Assembly (NCBI GenBank): GCA_013368375.1
Contig: JAACJP010000029.1
Span: 62,001 to 126,000 of the forward strand
Reading direction: 5' to 3'
Source of the DNA: Tricholomella constricta
Taxonomy: Eukaryota; Basidiomycota; Agaricomycetes; Agaricales; Lyophyllaceae
DNA: 64,000 nt
The position numbers were made by a program, and so were the translations under genes. Each line of letters begins with the position of its first letter. The first letter of the stretch is position 1. The notes under the pieces are model-generated. The model ran no database searches, had not been told where the DNA came from, and saw nothing but the letters and a program-made list of their open reading frames with translations. This document shows positions 22,920 to 33,140 of this stretch, piece after piece.

Positions 22920-24564
22920 ATGACCGTGCCCTTCTCCAAACCATCGGCCGGTCTATTCTGCTAGACTTCGCTGCTGTCATTCCGGTTGTTCTGCTTCATG
23001 GTACGCCAAATCTTTTTTTTCAATCACTCACAAATATTCTAATGTGCTGCTGTATAGGAGTTTTCATAACGCTTTTTCCTTTCTCTACATATATATTACT
23101 GTACGTGCCTGCATTTCGACGCATTAATCCTTTTTTCATCTTTTTCTGCAGACGACGTGGCCTTGCATCGCGGCCCACCCAGGCGATGTTGGGGACGACT
23201 CTGATGGCCTTCCTCCTCTCCTCTTTGTTTTGCATCTCTACTGTCTCAAACAGTGTGATCAACATCAGAGAAGCTGTATTGAATTTCTCTGGAATACTCG
23301 AGGGGACGAGTGTAGAGAGGCTTAACATAAGAGTTCCCATGACCTCCAGCATTTCAAACGTGACAATGAGGTTGATGGTGCGCATATTTCTTGGTGTTGA
23401 GAGTGCACTGTTGGACCTGATATTGACACTTTTCAGCCAATCCTAAATGATAGCGTGGTGATATGGAGAGCCTGGGTTCTGTATCCGGATAAGCAATGGA
23501 TTATGCTCGTTCCTTGTGCTTTCCTGTTTGGTACCACTGGTGCGTGGAGTGCCCGAAGGGTGCTCAAAGTCGAGTCTAGTTTTCTCATCAACTATCTGAC
23601 CATTACAGGAGCGACCATTGCACATTTCGTACTCGATGTCAGGTTTTACCAATTTTCCATGCTGAATACAACTCCCGGGAATTTGTTCAAGGCATTTTTA
23701 ACGCTTTCTTTGGGAACGAATGTCACAGCCACAAGTTTAATCTTTTATAAATTGTGGTGCGTGGACAGCTTTCCCTATGATCTTTATGCATTGGCTTAAT
23801 GTCAGCAGGGGCCATCTACGATTTCTTAGAAGCATGGGAATTAAGCAGAACTTCACCTCGCCTGCTCAGAAAATCCTGATCGTGCTTGTTGAATCAGGGT
23901 TGGCGTATTGCGCTCTCCAGGTACAATCATTAGCTGGCCACCTCCACCCATCTCTGACAAAAATGGCCCAGCTTTCAATCATAGTGATACAGTTTGTTCA
24001 ACTTCCTACATTGCCTTTCTCCTTCACCAGCAGTGTTTTCATCAATTTCTTGATGCTCATGTCTGTGTGTACTTGGTATTTTTGTCTTGCATTCTGTTCT
24101 AGATTAGCTGAATGTTGCCCACAGGCAATGTACCCTTCCATTGTAATTTTACTCGTCAACCTGCAGGGCTCCACAACAGAGTCATTTATATCCATATCCA
24201 GTACTGAAGTTGGAAAACAATCTGTGCAGGATATCGAATCTGCGTCTGCGCACCCTGCATCCCTCGGGCATTTATCGGATGCAGTGAACCCCTGTAAGCC
24301 TGGCCCCGGCTCCGGTACGTGTATTACCTTTCGCTTGAACACCATGCCGTATGAAAATTGACTACGGTGTGTCACTTAGGTGATCCCACCGGCGCCGCCA
24401 ACGGTGCTCACGACTGAGAACGAGGCCAGCGAGAAGCAAAAGGAAGATGAGAAGGTTAGCACAATATTTTCCTGTCGATCTCTTCCTTGTTCTCATCATT
24501 GCAGAAAGTGGACAAGGCCGCAGCGGAGACAAAGACTAGAGAGGAGAAGAAAAACGAGGCATAA
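22920..24564 (+). CDS. Seven-transmembrane protein, copy B
   Basis: Starts MSPDDRALLQTIGRS and follows the exon plan of copy A. Marks include RRGLASRPTQAMLGTTLMAFLL after the second intron, NDSVVIWRAWVLYPDKQWIM, SLGTNVTATSLIFYKLW and SPAQKILIVLVESGLAY. The tail differs from copy A. After YPSIVILLVNLQ and SLGHLSDAVNPCKPG it splices (..cacttag) to VIPPAPPTVLTTENEASEKQ, then to a charged exon KVDKAAAETKTREEKKNEA ending in TAA. The frame is open throughout with consistent splice sites, so this copy looks complete. Copy D is its closest relative and lies in the partner duplication. Confidence 0.72.
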
Positions 24565-24589
24565 TAGACAACTGGAGAGTGGACTTCAA

Positions 24590-25330
24590 AATAACATTTG
24601 AAAGTGGTGTGTCATCGTTTGGGAGCTCACCGTTGAGCGCTGAGGAAATAGAGTGGAAACAGGACAAGGAAGACGGCATCTGACCATGTACAGTACCGCC
24701 AGATGAATCGTTACCTTACTCAGATGCGAAAGGTACCGGCACCGTAGTCGTTTGCTGTTTAACCTGACAAGGTCACTGATGGTAGATTTCCAAGGTCCAT
24801 GAAGGCGACCATGGTTTCCTAGCATCATGTAAGATTGTCATGGGCATACAAAAGGTACCGAATTCCATTTCGAGGCGAGAGTTTACAAATGCGAGACACG
24901 AACCGCAGGCAGCAGGAAGCGGGTGATACAGGGTGGGTTTGAAGATTCTTCGTCATCAGTCGTTAAGTTTACTTTACGATAGGAACTCCTAGCTTCCTCG
25001 TCAAGGCACGAAGCTTTGTCCTGATTGTAAGAAGCCTAAGATGCCGACCGCGACATAAGAGGCGAGGGCATGGCCAACGACTCCACACATACAGCATATA
25101 GAAAGACCGGCGTCTGCGATTCCATGTTGAAGCCTGCCCAAAATGGTCCGCCAGCACAAGGATCCAGGGCAGCAGCATCTCGTAGCGAGCTTTGGGTGCG
25201 ATGCGACTAGTGGCACACTGTATGCGCTTGATAACTTCAGATAACACGAGATTGCGGAGAGGATGTCAGGCTGATTTGGGAGTGTTCGGCTTACCTTGAG
25301 GTTGGTAAACTGGGGGCTGCCTTCTGTCCT
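24590..25330. other. Duplicated block with conserved minus-strand frames
   Basis: The block matches 44.38-45.13 kb. On the minus strand the two copies give similar peptide stretches (GIADAGLSICCM, LASYVAVG, QSGQSFVPT), but the frames are broken in both. I do not recognise the product. It may be 3' flank of the 7TM gene or a decayed gene. Confidence 0.35.
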
Positions 25331-25370
25331 TTATTTCGTCTTCAGGCTGTGGTTACAGTGAAGTATTCGA

Positions 25371-25403
25371 AGTCACTCATGAGCAACTTGCTCATGAGTG
25401 ACT
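25371..25403. repeat. Perfect 33-bp palindrome at a duplication breakpoint
   Basis: AGTCACTCATGAGCAA (25371-25386), one C, then its exact reverse complement (25388-25403). Only the right arm has a counterpart in the partner copy (48.06 kb, CATGAGCGACTCGTG). The left arm thus looks like a fold-back copy made when the breakpoint was repaired. Confidence 0.8.
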
Positions 25404-25761
25404 CGTGTGCAGTGTATCGATTCGTTTGTGATCCCATATGGGCTATGAGCCACGTCGTCCTCGCTGTGTTCCGTCACCTCCTACGCGTCTACGAACGACA
25501 TCGCAGTCCAGTCCGCTGCGAAGGCGGGGTTGGGGACCGGGCTCCAGGCGGTGACGGAAACGGGCAGGAGGGTGTCCCTATAGCAGATGTAGGTAACCAG
25601 TGCATCGGCCTAAGTTAAGTATCTCTTCTGCATCCTCTCCGAAAATAATGTCAACCCTCTTTGTCCAATGTTCCTTTCCTGACTCAGCACGCATCTGTTT
25701 CACCCGCCAATCCTCGGAACAGATGCCGCATCTATGCATTTCGCCCCATTGGCCGGCCTCA

Positions 25762-26162
25762 CACGGGAGGCAAAGCTTGAGGCAGTTGAATTTCAACTGC
25801 CGCAAGAGCAGTTGGCGTGCTGCTACCATCCTTTCAGATTATGTAACATGGCCAAATATAGCCGATGTCACCTGATTAAACAGACTTGGCTGTTCAACAC
25901 ACCATGGGCAATAGTGGTCTTTTTACTGCAGAGGGTACACACACAGATAACTGTCGGCATAGTGGAAAGCAATGGATGGGAGCGGGTGGGAGCAGGAGCA
26001 GCAGATAATCTCTGGACTCGCAGCATCACGATTCATCGAGACAGCTACATTTGGCTATATTACATAATCCGAGGAGTAACTGCGAGACAGCTGCGTACCG
26101 ACCGCGCGCTAACTGCTCTTGCGGCAGTTGAAATTCAACTGCCGCAAGCTTTGCCTCCCGTG
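25762..26162. mobile_element. 401-bp MITE with 59-bp inverted repeats
   Basis: Terminal inverted repeats begin CACGGGAGGCAAAGCTTG and pair over about 59 bp (25762-25820 with 26104-26162) with three mismatches. Each arm holds its own perfect palindrome, GGCAGTTGAA-T-TTCAACTGCC. A 3-bp duplication TCA (25759-25761 and 26163-26165) flanks it. The partner duplication at about 48.41-48.44 kb has the uninterrupted site. No coding capacity of its own: the frame crossing it is a by-product of the repeats. The CAC terminus and 3-bp duplication suit a CACTA-superfamily derivative, which is inference. Confidence 0.85.
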
Positions 26163-26839
26163 TCACACATCGCCGCCTGAGTATAAGATGGACTATTGTA
26201 TTGGGCGGATTTTGAGGAAGGGTGTAAGTAGGGCGGCGAACGAAGGACCCGTGGCAGGCGTTGAGATCTGAGAAGTATGTGTGAAGTGAGCCGGCGAGGG
26301 AAGGGTGGGGTGGGGATTTTCAGAAGGATAAGCTGGATCTGGGAGAAGAGCAGGCGTGGACGAATGCTCACAGGGATCTGACGAAGATTCCTGCAGAATG
26401 CAAGGGCAACGACCACCTCGACGACGGTGGAGGCGACATCCTACACCATCACCAATCACCCACCCCTCTCTCCGGGCACCAGAATTGAAACGAACTCCCG
26501 CTCTTTCGGCTTCGCCGATTCCGATCGCCAACCCTCTCCATAAGCCCCGACCTCCACACCAGACAGCAGGAGCGAGTGTACTCCCGTCATTGGTTTGTCT
26601 CATCCACCGCCGGCCTCCGCCCACTCGATACCTTCCATTGACTTGATACAGGAAGCGGGGGGGATGTGACGAAGGCAAGGGCGAGTGCTCACGACACCCT
26701 CTCCACACTTTCTTTCGGCAACAACAGACTGCCTCTTAATTTTTAGCTGTGGTCGTGATTTGTCAAGCTATAAGTGTCGCCTACATATCGACACGTCAGG
26801 GAGTCGGAGCCTCGTTGGCATAGTCGACAGGGAGATTAA

Positions 26840-27110
26840 GCTCCATGGTCGTCTCCTCTGCTAAGATATGACAGATCCCTCGAACTCAGAAACCATGCTT
26901 GGTTCCCGCGGGGCTCCAGGTCTCCATTGATGGCTGCTGGACCCATGTTACCAGCACCGAGCGATGTGTCTTGACCTTCGCCTGCAGTCTCGCCCCACAG
27001 CCACCACAGACACATGCCTTTCTCGTTTCTCGCCCTTTCCCGCTCCCGTTGCTGTGGACTTTCCCTCAACAATTCAATCCGATCAGCCGGCAACGACGTG
27101 AAGAAGTCCA
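26840..27110 (-). pseudogene. Fragment of an unrecognised duplicated gene
   Basis: The minus-strand frame with QDTSLGAGNMGPAAINGDLEPRG matches QDTSLGAGNMGPTAINGDLEPRG at 49.87-50.16 kb. The frame differs after this stretch because of indels, so at least this copy is damaged. Function unknown. Confidence 0.35.
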
Positions 27111-27794
27111 CCGTGCATGCCTCGGGGGCGCCCTCTCGTCCTCCTCATTTCTCCTTCTTCGTTCCTCCATTCTCGTTCCTTGGATCTCGCTTCTCACGTT
27201 CTGGGCTTCGGCGGCACAACATGGCGGCTTGCAAAACCCCCAGACAGACCCTTACACTTCCCGCGGCGCGGGGGGGTGCTCAAGACGGATGGATGATGCA
27301 TGATAGATAGGATATACGCATGTTGGGATGCTGGGCGTCGAGACGCAGAGCGTGGAGTGTGGAGCGTGTGGAGCGCCTGCCAAGGGTAGTGGTGGTGAGA
27401 TGGATGGAGAAAGGCCTGGGCGCGACACGGGCACACGTACAGGCACGAGGAGGAGGCCAGTGCAGTGGGGCAGCAGTGGGCATGGGGACGGAGTTCCCGG
27501 ACAGGATGTCTGGTAATCTTTACATGTACGCTTGCAGATCGGAGGGGCGTGGGGATGGAGGGGAGGAGGACGGGGACGAGCACTCGGGTGGGTTGAGCGC
27601 AGGATCGAGGACGCGGGTGAGGGGTACCGGTGTAGGGTGCAGGAAGGGGCTTGGTTGCCGTGGTGGTGGCCGCGGTCGTGATGGCAGTGGGTGGGGGCGG
27701 GATCGGTGACAGGTGACGTTTCCAAGACGAGTGCACAAAGGATATCTGAGTGCAGAAGGGCTGGCCGCGGGTGTGGGCGCAGGCTGGCTAGCAT

Positions 27795-28369
27795 TTAGAT
27801 GTGTTGAAAATGGTGGAGTGGAGCTGTGGGGAAGAAGTGAGCGAGCGGAGGAGCAAAGGGAGATAAGCAATACATACCAGCAATCCTCCGCAACTTGACG
27901 TCGTCCGCCCCCATCTCGCATGGTGCGACGTACAGCATGTTTGCCCACACATTCTCGGATGGGCCTGCAACGGGGCGCATGATATCGAGCGCGTCGAGGA
28001 TGACCCGGAGGCCTATATGAACCGCATGCTCGCCTGTTTCGATGTTGAGGATAGCGTCTAGGCGTGGCTTGAGGGAACGCAGGAGGGCCAGGGCAGTGGA
28101 AACAGTGCGTGTGGTGGGTGACGCCATTTTGTCCTTGGGAGAAAACACTCAGCGAGGGCCATGACGGCAAGGGTGAGGCGGAAGCGGACGGGTTTGATTA
28201 TGATCGATGGGTCGAGGCCACGGATGGGTGGACTGGCAGCGAGGAGGGAGGATTGGAAAGCAGCAATGCAGGTGCTGAGGGCGGGGTTCGTGTGCTGTGG
28301 GATTGTCAATGTTTCTATGGACATGTGTGGACGGACATACGAGCAGGAGCGATAAGTACACAAATCCAT
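27795..28369 (-). CDS. Possible small gene of unknown function
   Basis: The exon chain MDLCTYRSCS, intron (gtatgtcc..cccacag), then NPALSTCIAAFQSSLLAASP and FRLTLAVMALAE gives a helical, hydrophobic protein. A further open frame (SLKPRLDAILNIETGEHAV, LRVILDALDIMRPVAGPSE, ADDVKLRRIA) splices (gtatgt..cccacag) to APLHHFQHI and a stop at 27795. The join between the second and third pieces needs a one-base shift with no usable intron, so it is either misread or broken. The composition suggests HEAT-like helices, but no family is claimed. Confidence 0.3.
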
Positions 28370-28499
28370 GTCAGTCAGTGGACGATGCTACGCGGCGATG
28401 TACGCACACAGTGAGCTAGTAGCCTGGATCTGCATGTGTGGTGTGCTGGCTGCACAGCCACTGATCACCCAAACAGCGCCACGCCTCCTCGAGCGAGCC

Positions 28500-29720
28500 C
28501 TTCCTCGCCAAAACCGGCACAATCCTGATGGCGACTTCGACTAGCACAGCTGCACTCCACCTCGCCGTCCTCTGTGCCCTCCGGAGTGTACTCTGACAAC
28601 CCCACATAACAAGGGCATCTGGGTGCGCCCTCCCACCTTCACATTCGATTTCCCACTAATCCAATCCATCATATCATGTGTTCCTATAGAAAAGCCCCTC
28701 GAAACACCGGTAGCTTATTTGCAAACAGTGGAACAATGCCCAGTCTGAATCTGGGGACCCGGTGCGTCTGAACCTTCGATTTCTTCTTGCCACCATTTGG
28801 CCCACCGCCCATTTGTATGTATGCCTTACATGTCAACGTCCTCCATGATAGGATACACGGATACCTGGTTGTAATCAACGTGCTTACCCAGAACCGTAGC
28901 TATATGCCCACAGTGCATGTTCGCGTCACGCATGCGGCAGATGGCAGACGGAGGATTGTGAGTCCATCTCTTTCATCAGGAAAACCTTACATGTAGAAAT
29001 GGACCTACTTTGATACAAATGATGAAAAGCCGGTGTTTTGAGTATGCATCAACAAAATTGTGATCAGTAACAATAACGGAATGCTCAAGTTTGCACTCAC
29101 GGCCTCATACATGAAAATCTCGAAAAATAGTAAATCCAATGGCAATGAAAATGAAATAATGTTTGCTCAACTCATGTATATAAAATGGTGAACATATGTC
29201 GGCGGTTAGTCACCGGTTTTTATTTTTAGATTGTGGCTGCCCTAAACAAACGCGTCCTATATAACCAGCCGCGACATTTCCTAGCATTTTTTTTCTCCCC
29301 TCTCATTACAATAGGTGTCGTTGTTACTACTGTACATACATTATTCTTGAACTGCTATTGAAAAGTTACTGTCCGTATAGTAATAGTATCAAAATAAGCA
29401 TTGTGTGGACAGCTGAACGGCCTCATTCAACAAGTCTGGACAGTGTTGACGCGTACAAGAAACATGGAGCCACACTATGTACAGGGATACGACATGTCGT
29501 TCTACGTCGTGTTCTGTTGATTTTGGTACGATTTTTCCTATGCATCGATTTTCTATCTGACGTCTACAAACCAGGCTCTGCAGTTGCATGCATTGCAGTG
29601 TTGCTCAGCGGACTTGGAGCCGTGTGCGACATTAATCCACTATTCTCTTTCAAACCGAAATGCTCTCTGTAAGTTCTCCGTGTTCAAATTCACCAGCTGA
29701 ACCAAATGAAATAACTGGTG
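28500..29720. other. AT-leaning stretch without a recognised gene
   Basis: About 1.2 kb 3' of the Plavaka transposase. Frames are short. The stretch 29.0-29.35 kb is AT-rich with runs of T before 29.3 kb. I searched by eye for an inverted-repeat partner near 35.6-35.9 kb as an element end and found none that convinced me. Confidence 0.45.
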
Positions 29721-29725
29721 CTTAA

Positions 29726-32700
29726 CTAATACAGTATACGGTATAAGTGTCTGTCAGTAAAAATGTTGACAAAAAAGGTGTCACAGAGATCGAGAACATT
29801 ACTGCTTGTCCATGCCTGTGGGGCAACAGGCCCGAACTTTGGGAAGAGGTGAACACTACGGCGAAGGTTGGCTACAGGGATTATACTGCATATCTGACTA
29901 CCATCACGGTCTTTGAGAGGCGAAATTCGGTGTAGGCCATGGTGACGCTCGGGGTCTCGGAATGGTGTGTACCACTCAACGTAGGCCAAATGGCAAGGTA
30001 TGATGTCGGTGCGGCCCTCGGTGAGGATCTCGTGTGATCTTTTGGGAATGGAGAACAAAATTCGGACTCGTCCAACGTGATAACCTACAGAGATCAGCCT
30101 AGATGGGGAAGGTATGTATATAAACTCACCTTCGATGCCCGTCATGTTCCCTTCACCACTATTGACCAGCGCAGTATCAAACCTTCCGGGGACCAGACGA
30201 CCCCGACGATCTCTTTTTGCTGGACAAGAATGGATAGAGTCGGCTGTGGACGTCGCGCCGGTGACAGGGTCTGAGCGGAGGTACTTGACGCGATGCCAGA
30301 CAGCCACTTTGGTGAAGGGAATACGGATGGTCCACAGGCGGCGTTCCACTTCGCGCGAGGTGAGATCGGGTTCATTGAGGAGTAGAATGTATCTGGCTAA
30401 TGCGATTCGGAAGAATGGTGCCCCGTATTCTGCGGCGAGGACTTCAAATGAAACGGAACGTGTTGAGGGATGCTTCGCCATGTGCAGGGTACGATCAAGT
30501 TCGAGCCCCGGCGGTGACCACTCCTTTCGCTCAATGATCGGCAATCCGTTCTGGCGCCAGTCAACGTATTGGGAATGTCGCAAGATTTTTTCCTTCCGCT
30601 CTACCCATAGAGTCATCTGAGAGAATTCGTCTTTGCGGTTAGATGCCGCATATGCATCTTTCGCAAGGTCAATATGAAGGCGCTCGGTGTACTGGGTGTT
30701 GACATTGTCGGTAGTTCCGTAAAGTTTGATCGCAAATGAGTAGTGCTGAGCCCAGTGGAGCTTTGGAATGTTGAAGGATTCCCGTATACCGAGGTCAACA
30801 AAGATATCTTTATTCTTGTGAAAGTCCTCAAGCGCATCATCAAGGAGTTCGAGTGTCTCGTCCGTGTGAACAGGGTACTGTGCAAGGTATAGGAAGTCGA
30901 GCATTGCGCGGACAGCAGATAAAAGGCGAGCACTGGATAGTCCATCAGGTAGCGGGGCATCGATAATGAGGCCGAGTAAGATACGGCACATGAAATCATG
31001 TTCCTGGCCCGTAACACGCGAGAGAGTCGAAATGCCTTTCATGAAAAGGCGGAGATTGTGGTTCGGAGGCATACGACGGCAGCGAGCATCGATTTCCGCA
31101 GCTCCATAGGCTTCGATGATCCAGCCCATCAGATGCTTCATGATGCCTTGATAGAGCTGATGCAGGATATCGGGGGTAATGGAGCGATAGATGTGGGTAT
31201 AGGGGAGGTCTTTCCAGAATGGACCGACAACAGGCTTCACACCTGCTTGCTTACAGGCCTGCAGAAAGCCGGCGGGATCAGTGTCGAAGGAATCGAGGAT
31301 TTCGAGCATTTGTGATAAATCACGAAGCGCAGCTGGAGCGTCGCGAACATATTCACCCAATTGATTCCGATGCGCGGGACATGTCGGGCATTCGCCTGTA
31401 CAGGTGCACGTAGTCAAAACTTGTTCAGGATAATCGTTGACGACGCAGGCAAGAAGAGGATGAAAACGGCGTGTTAGTCCATCACCCGTTGTCATGAAAA
31501 TCCCATCTTTCCCAGCTGGGACCAACGGTGCGAGAACACGAGCCATACATGCATGATAGAGGTTTGCTAGTAGACGGCGACGAGCTGCTCGATTGCTGAC
31601 GTTCTCAAGACGTGTAGTGGGGAGGTATCCCAAAAGGACATAGGCACGATTTGAGGGCTTACTGCGGATCTCCTTTGGTATGTTTCCAATAGTAAGATAG
31701 ATCGGATAAGCAGATTTATTTCGGAAGAGGGTGAGTTGAGTCTTGTCAGTCGATATGATTATGGGGACGATGGTAGCGCCTGGTTTGTCGTTCTCGAGTG
31801 TCTCCTGCACGTGCGAGTGTTATTACTTGGACCCACAACCAAACAATTTTCAATTACCTGTGTCGACCACCACCACCTGCCTGTGTGCATATCATGGTAT
31901 AGTCTCACCTGTTTCCCCTCGTTGGTGTATTGCTTCTCTGGCACGAAGACCAGGTAGACCATGAATTCAGGATCACCCAGCAGTGCTCGAATGCAAGCAA
32001 CTACATCTCGGAAGAATACCTCACAAACTTCGTCGCCAACGAGAACCTCGTGCCGTTCAAATTGAGGGCGGCCCGGTAAGAGATAGTCTATCATTTTGTT
32101 CAGCTCAATAGAGGTAGAGAACGAAAGCCCAAGCTTTTCTTTAACCTAATAATCGGTAAGTCAAATTCAAATCTCATAACGAATACCACACATACACCGT
32201 CAATTTTCATTAGTTCAGTGAAGGCCGTCGAGCTGGGTCCACGTAGCTTGGCCCAACGTGCAATCTCCCATTCAATCTTTGATGAAAATGGTGCAAATAG
32301 GCTTGCAGAGTTTTCCAGGTTTCCGCTATATTGCTCGTTTGTCGTCTGTCCGTCCTGTGAGTACACAGCTCCGGCTCTTTCAGAAGGAAACTTGATGATA
32401 TAGGGCTTGTTCAGTAGCGGCTCTTCAGCACCTCCCCGGAGCCGCTGTGCAGATGTATGGGTCGTCGCTTCCATTTCAGAGTCATCATCCTCGACGGTTG
32501 GACGATGACTCGGTAAGTGTATTTTGGCACGTGGGGGTTCCAATCCGAACTCCTGCTCTGCATCTAAAGCATCGAGAGTGTCGTAGTCTTCTTCATCCTC
32601 CTCTGTTGGCTTGCTTGGCGTGTCTGACTGGTCGCTTTCCTCTGTTGTAGTGAGTTCCATCAACAGCTACTAATTCTACAGCTCGAAATACTAAACTCAC

Positions 32701-32929
32701 CATACAGGTCGTAGTCCCCAAAGAAATCTCCGGCTGGATCGACAGAAATCCCGTACTTGTTGTCACTTTCATCGCCCTCAAGAGTAGGTTTCAAACTGGT
32801 TCCAGGACCATTTGGAGGGTAGCTCGTCCATTTCTCGGCTTTGCAGCGCAAGTCCCTGCTGAGGCGGAAATGATTTTTCACTCCATTACGATGAAGTGAC
32901 TCCCCACATCCATTGCATATCACAGGCAT
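29726..32929 (-). CDS. Plavaka-type transposase (CACTA-related)
   Basis: Four exons. Exon 1 starts MPVICNGCGESLHRNG and makes a degenerate zinc finger (CxxC, then HF..C). The next has an acidic stretch (TEEDEEDYDTLDALDAEQEF) and the family segment SKIEWEIARWAKLRGPSSTA. Then GRPQFERHEVLVGDEVCEV with LYHDMHTGRWWW. The long last exon (694 codons) carries IIISTDKTQLTLFRNK, IGNIPKEIRSKPS, YLPTTRLENVSNRAAR, FWKDLPYTHIYRSITPDILH, IDARCRRMPPNHNLRLF and YTERLHIDLAKDAY. This chain of motifs is typical of Plavaka transposases of Agaricomycetes, and about 1,000 residues is a normal length. No stop or frameshift was seen in the long exon. It faces the DUF6532 gene across about 210 bp. Confidence 0.9.
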
Positions 32930-33140
32930 TTTGGCGGTTCGACTGGTCCTGAAGATATCTTGGATCAACTCCTCAACTCCGCCATCATATATGAAACCCC
33001 GCTACGTATGTTGGTATAAAATCTTCTGGTTCTACGCACCACGCTAACGTTTCTCCTCCCCAATTTTCCCACCTTTTTTGCTCACCCTCACACTCGTTCT
33101 TATTTTCTATTTTTTTTTACACGTCGCCCACTCGCTCATC
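32930..33140. promoter_or_regulatory. Short bidirectional promoter between Plavaka and DUF6532 genes
   Basis: Only 211 bp separate the two start codons. The plus side has a CT-rich tract (33050-33115, ending TTTTTTTTACACG) before ATG 33141, a common fungal core promoter feature. On the minus side TATAAAA-like sequence (33014-33019) is present. One shared regulatory stretch for both genes is likely. Confidence 0.55.

Larger units (their letters stand above)
22660..27250. repeat. Large segmental duplication, partner 42.40-50.42 kb
   Basis: From just before 7TM copy B through its downstream region to about 27.0 kb, the sequence is collinear with copy D and its downstream region. Landmarks shared: the 7TM gene, CGAGGCCAGCGAGAAGCA, the 24.6-25.3 kb block, CTCGTG.GCAGTGTAT, and GGGGCTCCAGGTCTCCATTG. 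Differences: a MITE only in B, a roughly 2.9-kb extra segment in D at 45.13-48.06 kb, and about 0.6 kb present in D (49.35-49.95 kb) but missing in B. Confidence 0.8.

Noticed and set aside
25734..26180. 148-codon frame crossing the MITE
   Set aside because: Produced by the inverted repeats themselves; the insertion site is empty in the partner copy.
27194..27794. Two overlapping 180-codon minus-strand frames
   Set aside because: Pro/His/Ser/Thr-rich runs from GC- and repeat-rich sequence in two frames at once; no domain.
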